64,000 nt of DNA from Mesorhizobium sp. C432A (GCF_030323145.1 NZ_CP100470.1:1798001-1862000), one strand, 5' to 3'; positions 16,818 to 28,056 are shown, numbered from the stretch's first letter. A program made the numbers and translations. The notes: generated by a model from the letters alone, not told the origin.

Positions 16818-18122
16818 ATGATCCGCACACTGTTCGCGACGACTGCACTCGCAACGCTGATCGCTACCGGTGCGTTTGCGCAGTCAACGACGGCCCCGGC
16901 GACGACCCCAGCGCCGGCTGAAGCCCCTGCTACCATCGCGCCGGCGCCGCAACAGGCCGACGGCGCGCTGATGACCAATATCATCGGCGAGTCCGTCTAC
17001 AATGGCACTGGCGACGATGCGCAGAAGATCGGTGACGTCAGCGACGTCGTCCTCGATGAAAACGGCCAGGCGAAATCCGCCATTATCGGCGTTGGCGGCT
17101 TCCTCGGCATAGGCAGCAAGAACGTCGCCTTCGACTACGGCAAGTTGCAATGGGTCGAGAGGAATGGTGACCGCTGGCTCGTCGCCGAGACGACGAAAGA
17201 AGCGTTGACGGCGCTGCCCGACTTCGACCGTAAGCCCTACGATCCGGCCTCGGCGCCTGCTTCCACGGCGCAGAACGACCCGCAGAAGCCGGTTGATCTC
17301 AACGCCGCGCCGTCAGAACCCGCGGTGAAACGCGCTGACGGCAATCTCGCAACCAACATCATCGGCGAGAATGTCTACAATGGCACTGGCGACGATGCCC
17401 AGAATATCGGCGACGTCAACGACATCGTGCTGACCAAGGATGGCAAGGCGCAGTCGCTGGTGATCGGCGTCGGCGGCTTCCTCGGCATGGGTGAAAAGAA
17501 CGTCACCTATGATTTCGCCAAGGCGCGGTGGGCCGAAAAGAACGGCGATCGCTGGCTGGTGGCGCAGACGACCAAGGAGGAACTGCAGGCGCAGCCTGAT
17601 TTCGACCGCAAGCCCTATGATCCGGCGCCGGTGACGACAACCTCCGACGCAACGCAGCCGACTGCTCCCGCTGCCCCGACGGCCGTTGCACCGGCTGACA
17701 ATGCTCAGCCAGCGGACAAGACCGCGGAAGCTCCGGCCGGTACAAAAGCCACCGATCCGACGCAAACGGCAGCGATCGACAAGTCGACACTGACCGAAAT
17801 GCCGGTCGGCAACATCAGAGGCGACGACCTGAAGGGCACCACCGTCTATGGCGCCAACGACGCCAAGGTCGGCGAGATCGGCGACGTCGTGCTCACGCCC
17901 GACAGCAAGCCGGATGCCGTCATCATCGATGTCGGCGGCTTTCTAGGCATCGGCGCCAAGGAGGTCGCGGTCGGCATGGACAAGCTCAAATTCATGACCG
18001 ACAAGGACGGCAACAAATATCTCTACACCAACTTCACCAAGGAGCAGTTGCAGGCGCAGGCCGCCTATGACAAGGGCAGCTATGCCGAGAAGCGCGACCA
18101 GCAGCGGATGATGGTACAGTAA
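16818..18122 (+). CDS. Exported protein with three PRC-barrel domains
   Basis: A 434-residue secreted protein. A Sec signal peptide (cleavage after GAFA, about residue 21) is followed by three PRC-barrel repeats at about 50-130, 175-265 and 330-420, separated by Pro/Ala/Thr-rich linkers. Each repeat carries IGDV..VVL and VGGFLGIG-type strands; the first two are very similar to each other and the third is more divergent. It probably acts in the periplasm, but the ligand is unknown. An exact EcfG promoter places it in the general stress regulon. GAGGAG precedes the ATG. Confidence 0.85.
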   Translation: MIRTLFATTALATLIATGAFAQSTTAPATTPAPAEAPATIAPAPQQADGALMTNIIGESVYNGTGDDAQKIGDVSDVVLDENGQAKSAIIGVGGFLGIGSKNVAFDYGKLQWVERNGDRWLVAETTKEALTALPDFDRKPYDPASAPASTAQNDPQKPVDLNAAPSEPAVKRADGNLATNIIGENVYNGTGDDAQNIGDVNDIVLTKDGKAQSLVIGVGGFLGMGEKNVTYDFAKARWAEKNGDRWLVAQTTKEELQAQPDFDRKPYDPAPVTTTSDATQPTAPAAPTAVAPADNAQPADKTAEAPAGTKATDPTQTAAIDKSTLTEMPVGNIRGDDLKGTTVYGANDAKVGEIGDVVLTPDSKPDAVIIDVGGFLGIGAKEVAVGMDKLKFMTDKDGNKYLYTNFTKEQLQAQAAYDKGSYAEKRDQQRMMVQ

Positions 18123-18125
18123 GGG

Positions 18126-19767
<1,642 letters not shown>

Positions 19768-19984
19768 TGCTCTATCCTGTCACGTCGGGAAGACGTTCAA
19801 TGAACCGGAATTTGGCGGCAGCGCAAGCCTGTCAGTCTTGCTTAAATGGTGAACGAAAATTTCCTGCTGTTCACTATTAAGATACAGTCCATTCTGAGTT
19901 TGCCGCCTTTGCCGTTGCCGGGCGGCCCCTCATATAGGCGTGGACAGCGGCAACGGCCGCAAACCCAAGGGAAGGAGCAAGACA

Positions 19985-20917
19985 ATGCTCGACCAGATCA
20001 AGGGCCTGCATCACGTGACGTCGATGGCCGGCGATGCGCGCCAGAACAATGATTTCTTCACGCACAAGCTCGGCCTGCGCCGGGTCAAGAAGACCGTCAA
20101 CTTCGACGCGCCAGATGTCTATCACCTCTATTATGGTGACGAGCACGGTACGCCCGGCTCGGTGATGACCTATTTTCCGTTCCCGGACATTGCCAGGGGC
20201 CGCCACGGCGTAGGCGAGGTCGGTACCACGGCCTATTCGGTGCCGGCCGGCACGCTCGGCTATTGGGAAAAGCGCTTCGCCGATGAAGGCGTTGCGGGTG
20301 TCTCCCGCGAAGAGACGTTCGGCGAGAAGCGGCTGGCCTTCGCCGGTCCCGACGGCGACGGTTTCGCGCTGGTTGAAGACAAGGCGGACAGCCGCGCGCC
20401 ATGGTTGAAAGGCGGCATTCCCGCTGATGAGGCGATACGCGGCTTCCACTCGGTCTCGCTCAGATTGAAGGATGGTGGCGCCACGGAAGAGCTGTTGAAG
20501 TTCATGGGCTATGAGCAAGTGGACAAGTCCGGCAGTGTCAGCCGGCTCGCCATCAAGAACGGCAACGGCGCTGATGTCGTAGATATCGAATCGCTGCCTA
20601 CCGCGGGCTTTGCCAATCTCGGCGCCGGCTCGGTCCACCATGTCGCCTTCGCGGTGGAGAACCGCGCCCAGCAACTCGAAGTGCGCAAGGCGCTGATCGA
20701 TACGGGTTATGGCGTAACGCCGGTGATCGACCGCGACTATTTCTGGGCGATCTACTTCCGAACGCCGGGCGGCGTGCTGTTCGAAGTCGCTACCAATGAG
20801 CCGGGCTTCGACCGCGACGAGGACACCGCCCATCTCGGCGAAGCCCTGAAACTGCCGACGCAGCACCAGCATCTGCGGCCCTATCTTGAAGAGCATCTGC
20901 AGAAGCTGGAAGGCTGA
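19985..20917 (+). CDS. VOC-family ring-cleaving dioxygenase-like protein (MhqO-like)
   Basis: A 310-residue protein with two vicinal-oxygen-chelate modules (about 5-150 and 155-285). Candidate metal ligands are His in GLHHVTSM, His in VHHVAFAV and Glu in VLFEVATNE. It resembles the MhqA/E/O group implicated in quinone or hydroquinone detoxification. AAGGAG precedes the ATG at 19985. It forms an operon with an esterase and an acetyltransferase, the same pairing as in MhqO-MhqD systems. The substrate is inferred from this resemblance. Confidence 0.82.
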   Translation: MLDQIKGLHHVTSMAGDARQNNDFFTHKLGLRRVKKTVNFDAPDVYHLYYGDEHGTPGSVMTYFPFPDIARGRHGVGEVGTTAYSVPAGTLGYWEKRFADEGVAGVSREETFGEKRLAFAGPDGDGFALVEDKADSRAPWLKGGIPADEAIRGFHSVSLRLKDGGATEELLKFMGYEQVDKSGSVSRLAIKNGNGADVVDIESLPTAGFANLGAGSVHHVAFAVENRAQQLEVRKALIDTGYGVTPVIDRDYFWAIYFRTPGGVLFEVATNEPGFDRDEDTAHLGEALKLPTQHQHLRPYLEEHLQKLEG

Positions 20918-20921
20918 GACG

Positions 20922-21554
20922 ATGAGCAAGGAAGCTTACATCCATAAGACGCTGCCGGGTTCGCCCGGCGGCCCGCTGCTCTTCGTCTTTCACGGCACCG
21001 GCGCGGACGAGAGCCAGCTGCTGTCGCTCGGGCGCGACCTCGCGCCACAGGCGACGATCGTATCGCCGCGCGGCGATGTTTCCGAGCATGGTGCGGCGCG
21101 TTTCTTCCGCCGCACCGGCGAGGGCGTCTACGATATGGACGACCTCGCGCGGGCGACCGCCAAGATGGCCGGTTTCATCAAGGCGCAGGTGATAGCGGCA
21201 AGGCCATCTTCGGTCTTGGGTCTCGGCTATTCCAACGGCGCCAACATCCTGGCGTCCGTAATGTTCGCCGCGCCCGAGCTGTTCGATGCGGCGGTGCTGA
21301 TGCACCCGCTGATCCCGTTCGAACCGCAGGTGCAGGGCAGCCTTGCCGGACGCCGCATCCTGGTCACCGCCGGCAAGCGCGACCCGATCTGCCCGCCCAA
21401 CCTGACATCCCGGCTGGAGGCCTATTTGCGCGCCGATGGCGCCGATGTCACAGTGGAGTGGCACGATGGCGGCCACGAAATTCGACCAAACGAGATCGAA
21501 GCGGCGAGGCGGCTTTTTGCCGATGCGCCGGTTGAAGGAGCAAGCGATGCCTGA
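20922..21554 (+). CDS. Alpha/beta-hydrolase, carboxylesterase/phospholipase type (MhqD-like)
   Basis: A 210-residue alpha/beta hydrolase. FVFHGTGADES forms the oxyanion region, Ser is in the nucleophile elbow GYSNGAN, Asp in GKRDPICP and His in HDGGHEI. It starts four bases after the dioxygenase stop and overlaps the next gene by eight bases, so the three genes are co-translated. The MhqD-like assignment rests on size, motifs and the VOC partner. Confidence 0.82.
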   Translation: MSKEAYIHKTLPGSPGGPLLFVFHGTGADESQLLSLGRDLAPQATIVSPRGDVSEHGAARFFRRTGEGVYDMDDLARATAKMAGFIKAQVIAARPSSVLGLGYSNGANILASVMFAAPELFDAAVLMHPLIPFEPQVQGSLAGRRILVTAGKRDPICPPNLTSRLEAYLRADGADVTVEWHDGGHEIRPNEIEAARRLFADAPVEGASDA

Positions 21555-21846
21555 CGAATTGCCTGAGATCGAACTCGAGGACCGCGGCTCGAAGGGACGT
21601 TATGTCCTGCGCGGGCCCGGTGGCGCCGAGGCGGAAATGACCTTCACCAAGGTCGGCGAGCACCAGATCATCATCGATCACACCGAAGTGCCGGACGTGT
21701 TTCGCGGCCAGGGCGCCGGCCTTCGGCTTGTCACACGCGCCGTCGAGGACGCGCGGGCAGTGGGCAAGAAGATCATCCCGCTCTGCCCCTTCGCCAACGC
21801 CCAGTTCCGCCGCCATCCGGAATGGGCGGATGTGCTGAAGCAATGA
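21547..21846 (+). CDS. Small GNAT-family N-acetyltransferase (YidJ/YjdJ type)
   Basis: A 99-residue protein of the minimal GNAT type. VPDVFRGQGAGLRLVTRAVED corresponds to the acetyl-CoA-binding loop and helix, and IIPLCPFANAQFRRHPEW is the typical C-terminal end. Its start overlaps the esterase gene by eight bases; GAAGGAG precedes it. The substrate is unknown. Confidence 0.8.
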   Translation: MPDELPEIELEDRGSKGRYVLRGPGGAEAEMTFTKVGEHQIIIDHTEVPDVFRGQGAGLRLVTRAVEDARAVGKKIIPLCPFANAQFRRHPEWADVLKQ

Positions 21847-22094
21847 CCTTTTTCCCTTCTCCCCTTGTGGGGTGAGCAGCCGGTTCGCCGCAGGCGAATT
21901 CATCGTGCCGGTGGCATGATGAAAGGCCGGCGAACGCCGGGACGCTGCGAAGCAGCGGGGACCGGCAGGTGGTCGGAGTCGCTCAGCCACAAGAGCGAAC
22001 GCCTCTCTGGCATTTGCGCAGTTCGGCCTTCTTGCCTAAGTACACAGTTCGCTGCGGTTCGTCCGCTCCTGCCAACTGACCGAATGGCTTCCTG

Positions 22095-23153
22095 ATGACC
22101 GAATCCGATCTCGTCCCCGTCTTCGACGGCCACAACGACACGCTGCTGCGACTGTACCAGTCGAAAGACACCGACGTCGAAAAGCTGTTCATCGAGGGGA
22201 CGCAGGGCGGTCATATAGATCTGCCGCGCGCCAAGAAGGGCGGCTTTGCCGGCGGCATGTTCGCGATCTTTCCACCGCCGGTCGAGAAGAGCAAACGCTC
22301 TGCGGTGCCGCCGGCGCCGAGCGACAATGAGCCGTTGCCGCCGGAACTGCCGCGCGCTGATGCGCTCAATTCCACCATCGGCATGGCCTCGATCCTGTTT
22401 CGGCTGGAGCGAGCGGGGGCGCTGACCGTCTGCCGCAGTGCCGGTGACATTCGCGAGGCGATGGCGAAAGGTTCGATCGCGGCGGTGTTTCATATTGAAG
22501 GCGTCGAGGCGATCGATCCCGAACTTACCTTGCTCGACGTGCTCTACGAATCCGGCCTGCGCTCGCTCGGCATTGTCTGGAGCCGCCCCAACGCCTTCGG
22601 CCACGGCGTCCCGTTCCGCTTTCCGTCGTCGCCCGATACCGGACCGGGGCTGACCGATGCCGGCAAGGCGCTGATCAAGGCCTGCAATCAGCTCAAGATC
22701 ATGGTCGACCTGTCGCATCTCAACGAAAAGGGCTTTCGCGATGTCGCCGCACTCAGCGATGCGCCGCTGGTCGCCACCCATTCGAACGTGCATGCGCTGT
22801 GCACCCATTCGCGCAACCTGACGGACTGGCAGCTCGGCGCTATCCGCGAGACCGGCGGCATGGTCGGGCTCAACTTCGCCACCGGCTTCCTGCGCGAAGA
22901 CGGACGGATGAACTCGGACACCAGCCTCGACATCATGGTGCGCCATGTCGACTCGCTGCTGCAGGCGCTGGGCGAGGACGGCGTCGGTCTCGGCTCCGAT
23001 TTCGACGGCGCGATGATTCCGGCGGTCATCGGCGACGTTGCCGGCTTGCCGAAGCTGATAGATGCGCTGGCCGCGCGCGGATTCGGACGCGCATTGATCG
23101 AGAAGATCGCCTATCGCAACTGGCTGAACGTTCTCGAAAGAACCATAGGCTGA
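22095..23153 (+). CDS. Membrane dipeptidase, peptidase family M19
   Basis: A 352-residue zinc dipeptidase. DGHNDTLLR near the N-terminus gives the H-x-D metal ligands, FHIEGVEAID the bridging Glu, VDLSHLNEKG and VATHSNVHAL the further His ligands, and LGSDFDGAMIP the substrate-site Asp. The fold is a TIM barrel. It probably hydrolyses dipeptides, including D-amino-acid-containing ones. The 248 bases upstream hold no gene; they contain a CTTCTCCCCTTGTGGGG repeat fragment. Confidence 0.88.
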   Translation: MTESDLVPVFDGHNDTLLRLYQSKDTDVEKLFIEGTQGGHIDLPRAKKGGFAGGMFAIFPPPVEKSKRSAVPPAPSDNEPLPPELPRADALNSTIGMASILFRLERAGALTVCRSAGDIREAMAKGSIAAVFHIEGVEAIDPELTLLDVLYESGLRSLGIVWSRPNAFGHGVPFRFPSSPDTGPGLTDAGKALIKACNQLKIMVDLSHLNEKGFRDVAALSDAPLVATHSNVHALCTHSRNLTDWQLGAIRETGGMVGLNFATGFLREDGRMNSDTSLDIMVRHVDSLLQALGEDGVGLGSDFDGAMIPAVIGDVAGLPKLIDALAARGFGRALIEKIAYRNWLNVLERTIG

Positions 23154-23156
23154 GGC

Positions 23157-23402
23157 TTAAGCGCCCATGCGCTTCAGCCAATCCTGGCCGCCGCGATCCC
23201 TGATCATCGGCAGCGGGTTCTCCCAGTCCAACCGCGCGCAGATGCGGTAGACTTCGAGCGTCTCGGCGCTCATTTCGCCGCGCTTGTAGAAGTACATGGC
23301 GGCGGCATAGCGGGTACGACCCGACCATTTTTCGCCGAGCGGCGTGTTGACCAGCTGCCACTGTTCGGCGGCTTCCGTATCATCATCCGGTTCGTCGGCC
23401 AT
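23157..23402 (-). CDS. Conserved small hypothetical protein
   Basis: An 81-residue acidic soluble protein (starts MADEPDDDTEAAEQWQ, ends RGGQDWLKRMGA). No known domain is recognised. It begins two bases after the GcvT-like stop codon and is the last gene of the four-gene minus-strand operon, so it probably supports that catabolic pathway. Confidence 0.7.
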   Translation of the reverse strand: MADEPDDDTEAAEQWQLVNTPLGEKWSGRTRYAAAMYFYKRGEMSAETLEVYRICARLDWENPLPMIRDRGGQDWLKRMGA

Positions 23403-23404
23403 GA

Positions 23405-24631
23405 TCAGAAATCCGCCGGCGGATTGGCGGTGCGGCGGTCGAGCTTGATGAAAGGACGGGCCACCACCTTGGCCCGCTTCATCAGCTTCTGGTACTGCAA
23501 CTCGCGCATGGCGTAGATCTCGACCCAGAGGTCTTCCACCATCGTATCACCATAGGGACGCGTCAGCGAGGCGATGGCGATATTGCGCTTGGCCATCGGC
23601 GACCAGATGGCGGCGCTGACCAGCCCGACCTCCTGATGCTTCTTGTGGTAGACGATGGCGTGCTCGGCCGGGATGTTGCCTTCGATCTCCAGCCCGACCA
23701 GCATGTGGCGCAGCCTGCGTTTGGCACGGGCTTCGAGGATGGCGCGGCGGCCGTTGAAATGGCCTTTTCCCAAATCGACCATAAAGCCGAGACCGATCTC
23801 GTCCGGCATGCGCAGACGGTCGGCGCGAATGGCATGGTCTGCGGTGGTGAAGTCGGCATTGGCGACGATCAGGCCGGCTTCCAGCCGGGCGCGGTTGAGG
23901 GCGGCGTAGCCGATGGCGCGGATGCCGCGCAGTTCGCCTGCCGTCATCAGGCGGTCCCAGAGGCTGAGCGCTTTTTCGGCCGGCACGAACAGTTCGTAGC
24001 CGAGATCGCCGGTGAAGCCGGTGCGCGAGATGGTTACGGTGCCGCTGTCGTGCGGAAACTCGGCGAGGTCGAATATCTTCAACTTCTCGACGCCGGCGAA
24101 ACCCGCCTCGCGCAGCACGGCGAAGGAGGTTGGGCCTTGCAGCGCGAGACCAGCGACGTTTTCGGTCTCTTCCTCGACGGTCACTTCGAAACCGATGGCG
24201 CTGTCGAGCAGCCAGGGCAGGTGCCGCTCCTGCGAACACAGGCGGAAGCGGGTCGGCGACAGCCGGAACAGCGTGCCGTCATCGAGGACAAAACCTTCGT
24301 CGTCGCACCATGCGGTGTAGTGGACGCGGCCGGGTTTCAGCTTGGTGACATCGCGCAGCGTGACGCGATCGAGGAAGGCTTCGGCATCCGGCCCCTCGAT
24401 GCGGTATTTGGTCATCGGCGAGATGTCGAACAAAGCCGCCTGGCTGCGGATGGCGAAATATTCGAGTTCCTCGTCCCACAGCGAATGCGGCGCGCGATAG
24501 CCGGCCCAATTGTACCAGTCCTGAGTTTTGGCCACCGCATCGATGCGCGGCTGGAACGGCGTGCCGAGACGCAAGGTGCGGAAATGGCCCTGCGCTGTGG
24601 TGCGGGCGGCGTTGTTGACCCGACTCGTCAT
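23405..24631 (-). CDS. GcvT-like aminomethyltransferase/demethylase
   Basis: A 408-residue protein of the folate-binding GcvT family. Domain 1 contains FDISPMTKYRIEGPDAEAFL, then LALQGPTSFAVL and the diagnostic RTGFTGDLGYELF; a C-terminal beta-barrel follows (about 300-400). The family transfers one-carbon units from amines or methylated compounds to tetrahydrofolate (GcvT, DmdA, and domains of dimethylglycine and sarcosine oxidases). Here it stands between two FAD oxidoreductases and a small protein. This suggests demethylation or aminomethyl transfer during amine catabolism; the substrate is not known. Confidence 0.83.
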   Translation of the reverse strand: MTSRVNNAARTTAQGHFRTLRLGTPFQPRIDAVAKTQDWYNWAGYRAPHSLWDEELEYFAIRSQAALFDISPMTKYRIEGPDAEAFLDRVTLRDVTKLKPGRVHYTAWCDDEGFVLDDGTLFRLSPTRFRLCSQERHLPWLLDSAIGFEVTVEEETENVAGLALQGPTSFAVLREAGFAGVEKLKIFDLAEFPHDSGTVTISRTGFTGDLGYELFVPAEKALSLWDRLMTAGELRGIRAIGYAALNRARLEAGLIVANADFTTADHAIRADRLRMPDEIGLGFMVDLGKGHFNGRRAILEARAKRRLRHMLVGLEIEGNIPAEHAIVYHKKHQEVGLVSAAIWSPMAKRNIAIASLTRPYGDTMVEDLWVEIYAMRELQYQKLMKRAKVVARPFIKLDRRTANPPADF

Positions 24632-24682
24632 GACGGCATTCCTTCGCCGTAGAGTGCGGCGTTGACTGGCTGAAACATCCGA

Positions 24683-26248
24683 TCATCCCTTCATCGCTAT
24701 GATGCGCCGCGCCGCATTAAAACCGGGAGCACCCGAAACGCCGCCGCCTGGATGCGAACCGGCGCCGGCCAGGAACAGCCCCTCGATCGGCGTGTCGTAG
24801 CCCGACCAGCCCGAGACGGGCCGCGACATCAGCATCTGGTCGGCCTGCAATTCGCCGTGGTGCCAATGGCCGCCCGGCATCCGGTAGTTGGCTTCGATAC
24901 CGGCTGGCGTCAAAAGCTCGGCATGCAGCACGGACTTGCCGATACCGGGGGCGTACGCTTCGAGCTGCGCCATAACAGCCTTGAGGAATTTCGGCTTGCC
25001 GGCATCCCAACCCTCTTTCAGCGCGTAAGGCGCGTATTGCACGTTCGCCGACAGCACGCAGGCGCCGCTTGGCGCGAGCGAGGGGTCGGAGAGCGAGGGC
25101 AGTGTGATCTCCATCACCGGTTCGGCTGAGAACTCGCCATATTTTGACGGGTTGAAGGCGCGCTCGACATGGTCGGCCGAGGGCGCGATGACCAGACGGC
25201 CCTTGTGATTATCGGCGTCGACGCCGGAAAATTGCGGTGGCCGATCGAGCGCCAGATGGAGCTTGGCAGCGTCGCCCTTCATGCGGATATTTTTTACCTT
25301 GCGCACGAAACCCGTGTCGATCTCGCGCGGACCGACGAGATCGAGCATGGTCGTCGCGGGGTTGACGGCGGAGACGATCGTTCTGGCGTGCAGCACCTCG
25401 CCGCCGTCGAGGGTCACGCCGAGGGCGCGGCCTTTCTCGACGACTATTCTGGCCACGGGCGCTGCCGTGCGGATGGTGACGCCGGCTTTCTCCGCCGCCG
25501 CGCGGATCGCGGCGACGACCGCACCCATGCCACCTTTCGGCAGCATCTGTGCCCCTGCCGCACCGTCGGTCTCGCCGGCCAGCCGATAGTAGAGGCCGAG
25601 CAGGGAGGTCGGCGAACGCGGGCCGAGATGGCTACCAAGCGTGGCGTCGAAGGCAAGCAGGCCCTTCAGCCTGATATCGGCAAGCTGCTCGTCGAGCAGG
25701 TCGGCGACGTTCATCAGGAGAACGCGCAGAAAGTCGCGCATGTCTTCCTTGCCGAGCTTTTTCAGCGCCACGGCCGTCTGGCCGAGCGCTGCCGTTTCAA
25801 GCAGCGACATGCCACCGAGATCGGGCGGGCGCCGCGACAGGAACGGTTTCAGGATGCCGGCATAGCGCATGAGTTGCGCGCGCAATTCCTTCCAGGCGGA
25901 CTGCTCGGACGGAGTGGAGCCGGTCAGCACTTCGCCATAGGCGCCATGCAGGACAAGCGGCGGGCCGTCCTTCGCCAAGGCGACCGACGGCATGAAGTCT
26001 GTACGGGTGACCTGCAGCCCGTGTTTCTCCAGCTCCAATGTCTTCACCACGTCGGGGTGCAGGCGGTTCAGCACATGCGCGATCGAGGAGACCCGAAAAC
26101 CCGGCGCAAACTCTTCGGTGCGCGCCGCGCCGCCGACATCGCCAGCGGCTTCCAGCACCAGCACCTTGCGGCCGGCTTTCGCCAGAGTGGCGGCAGCGAC
26201 AAGGCCGTTATGGCCGCCGCCTATGATGATGGCATCAAATGACGTCAT
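24683..26248 (-). CDS. FAD-dependent oxidoreductase, phytoene desaturase-like
   Basis: A 521-residue flavoprotein. The N-terminal Rossmann motif IIGGGHNGLVAAATLAKAG binds FAD, GGAARTEEF follows, and the C-terminal LFLAGAGSHPGGGVSGAPG is typical of the NAD(P)/FAD-dependent phytoene desaturase/CrtI-like family. Carotenoid genes are absent; such proteins occur in rhizobial amine-catabolic clusters. It overlaps its upstream paralogue by 14 bases, so the two are translationally coupled and may work as a pair. Confidence 0.83.
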   Translation of the reverse strand: MTSFDAIIIGGGHNGLVAAATLAKAGRKVLVLEAAGDVGGAARTEEFAPGFRVSSIAHVLNRLHPDVVKTLELEKHGLQVTRTDFMPSVALAKDGPPLVLHGAYGEVLTGSTPSEQSAWKELRAQLMRYAGILKPFLSRRPPDLGGMSLLETAALGQTAVALKKLGKEDMRDFLRVLLMNVADLLDEQLADIRLKGLLAFDATLGSHLGPRSPTSLLGLYYRLAGETDGAAGAQMLPKGGMGAVVAAIRAAAEKAGVTIRTAAPVARIVVEKGRALGVTLDGGEVLHARTIVSAVNPATTMLDLVGPREIDTGFVRKVKNIRMKGDAAKLHLALDRPPQFSGVDADNHKGRLVIAPSADHVERAFNPSKYGEFSAEPVMEITLPSLSDPSLAPSGACVLSANVQYAPYALKEGWDAGKPKFLKAVMAQLEAYAPGIGKSVLHAELLTPAGIEANYRMPGGHWHHGELQADQMLMSRPVSGWSGYDTPIEGLFLAGAGSHPGGGVSGAPGFNAARRIIAMKG

Positions 26249-27854
26249 GGGCCGGGCTCATATGGGAGGTCGATTTGGCGAGATCGCGCAGGATTTCGGC
26301 TGCCGCATTGCGGCCGGGCGCGCCCATGACGCCGCCGCCGGGATGGGTCGAGGATCCGCATATATAGAGCCCGCCGACCGGCGAACGGTATTGCGCGTAG
26401 CCCGGCACCGGCCGGTTGAACAGCAGCTGGTCGAAGGTCAGCTCGCCCTGGAAAATATTGCCTTCGGTCAGCCCAACCTCGGCTTCGATCTCGCGCGGCG
26501 TGCGAACCTCCATGTGAACGATGCGGTCGCGGAAGCCCGGCGAGTATTCCGCGATCTGCGCGACCACGCTTTCGGCGAAGCCGTCGCGGTCGGTATCGGT
26601 CCAGTCGCGGCCGTTCACCTTGGGCGGCGCGTACTGCACGAAGCAGCTCATGAAATGCTTGCCCGGCGGCGCCATGGTCGGGTCGAGCGTCGTTGGGATG
26701 ACCATGTCGAGGAATGGGTCGGCCGACCAGCGACCGGCCTTCCAGTCGTCATAGGCGCGCTCCATGCGCTCCATGGAGTCGGTGAAATGCATGTCGCCGC
26801 GATAAACGGGCGAATCCTTCGGCAGTGCCGGGAAATCGGGCAGCGAATCCAGCGCGATGTTGACCTTGCCGGACGAGCCGCGGACCTTGAAGTTCCTGAC
26901 CCGACGCAGGAAAATATCGGGCAGTTCCTTCTCCTCGACCAGTTTCAGGAATGTGCGTTTGGCGTCGGCGTTGGAGACGACGAGCTTGCCGTAGACCTCC
27001 TCGCCGCCGGCCAGCACCACGCCCTTGGCCTTGCCTCGGCTCACCAGCACATGGTCGACCTCGGCGCCGGTACGGATGGTGCCGCCGGACCCCTCGAAGG
27101 AAGCGGCGAGCGCCTTGGTGACAGCGCCCATGCCGCCGCGCGCATAGCCCCAGGCGCCGACCGAGCCGTCGACCTCGCCCATATAGTGGTGCAGCAGCAC
27201 GTAGGCCGTGCCGGGCGACATCGGCCCGAGCGCGGTACCGATAATGCCGGACAAAGCGAAGTTCGCCTTGATGACATCGGTCTCAAAATATTCGTCGAGG
27301 AATTCCGAGATCGACATGGTCCAGAAGCGCAGCGTCAGCGCCATTTCTTCTGATGACAGGCCGGCGAATTTCCTGCCGAGATAGAGAAACTCTCCGAGGT
27401 CACGCGGCTTGAGACTGGTCGGGTCCGGTGCGGTGCGCATCAGCAGCGGCTGGATGAAGCGGCACTGCCGCGTCACGTCGCGCGAATAACGGTCATAGGC
27501 CTCGGCGTCGCGCCTGGAGAAGCGGGCAAATTCGCGCCGGTGCGCATCGTGATCGCGGTAGTTGGCGAGGTAGTCGCCATCGCGCGTGAACACGGCGCCG
27601 CCCTCATAGGAAATCACCTGCAAGCCGAAGCGCGGCAGTTCGAGGTCGCGCATGATCTCGGGGCGAAACAGCGAGCAGACATAGGAGCAGTTGGAGTAGA
27701 GGAAGCCCGGCGTCAGCTCGCGGCTGGTGGCGGCGCCGCCGACCCAGTCGTTCTTTTCCACCACCAGCACGTCGAGCCCGGCGCGTTGCAAATAGCAGGC
27801 GTTGACCAGGCCGTTGTGTCCGCCGCCGATGACGATCGCATCCCAAGCTTTCAT
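26235..27854 (-). CDS. FAD-dependent oxidoreductase, phytoene desaturase-like (paralogue)
   Basis: A 539-residue paralogue of the neighbouring flavoprotein with the same architecture: IVIGGGHNGLVNACYLQRAG at the N-terminus and GLYICGSSTHPGGGVMGAPG at the C-terminus. It is the first gene of the minus-strand operon. The shared divergent region to the methyltransferase gene carries a candidate BetI-like operator at 27956-27970. Oxidation or dehydrogenation of an amine-derived substrate is inferred from context. Confidence 0.83.
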   Translation of the reverse strand: MKAWDAIVIGGGHNGLVNACYLQRAGLDVLVVEKNDWVGGAATSRELTPGFLYSNCSYVCSLFRPEIMRDLELPRFGLQVISYEGGAVFTRDGDYLANYRDHDAHRREFARFSRRDAEAYDRYSRDVTRQCRFIQPLLMRTAPDPTSLKPRDLGEFLYLGRKFAGLSSEEMALTLRFWTMSISEFLDEYFETDVIKANFALSGIIGTALGPMSPGTAYVLLHHYMGEVDGSVGAWGYARGGMGAVTKALAASFEGSGGTIRTGAEVDHVLVSRGKAKGVVLAGGEEVYGKLVVSNADAKRTFLKLVEEKELPDIFLRRVRNFKVRGSSGKVNIALDSLPDFPALPKDSPVYRGDMHFTDSMERMERAYDDWKAGRWSADPFLDMVIPTTLDPTMAPPGKHFMSCFVQYAPPKVNGRDWTDTDRDGFAESVVAQIAEYSPGFRDRIVHMEVRTPREIEAEVGLTEGNIFQGELTFDQLLFNRPVPGYAQYRSPVGGLYICGSSTHPGGGVMGAPGRNAAAEILRDLAKSTSHMSPAHDVI

Positions 27855-27955
27855 TCGCGCCCAGCCTTCATGGTGCTCGACCCTTCATTTTTCGCGTGAT
27901 TTGTCGCCGAATGCGCGGAATTTGGCACGGCAGCGGCTATTCTGTCCAGCCGTTC

Positions 27956-27970
27956 TGAATGAATGTTCAA
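27956..27970 (-). promoter_or_regulatory. Candidate BetI-like operator, divergent promoter region
   Basis: On the minus strand this reads TTGAACATTCATTCA. Thirteen of 15 positions match TTGAATACTCATTCA at 35031-35045, in front of the Rieske fusion gene. It lies between the divergent starts at 27854 and 28057 and would serve both operons. The TetR/BetI-family regulator at 28857 is the likely binder. Confidence 0.6.
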
Positions 27971-28056
27971 CAAATGATATTGCGTTTTCCTGTTAATACG
28001 CTACGCTTTGCCGGCATTCGAACCTGCGCAATTCGGCTGATGGGACTTAAAGTCTG

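Noticed and set aside
24683..27854. Carotenoid biosynthesis genes
   Set aside because: The two flavoproteins resemble phytoene desaturase, but no phytoene synthase or other crt gene is present and the neighbours are amine-related.
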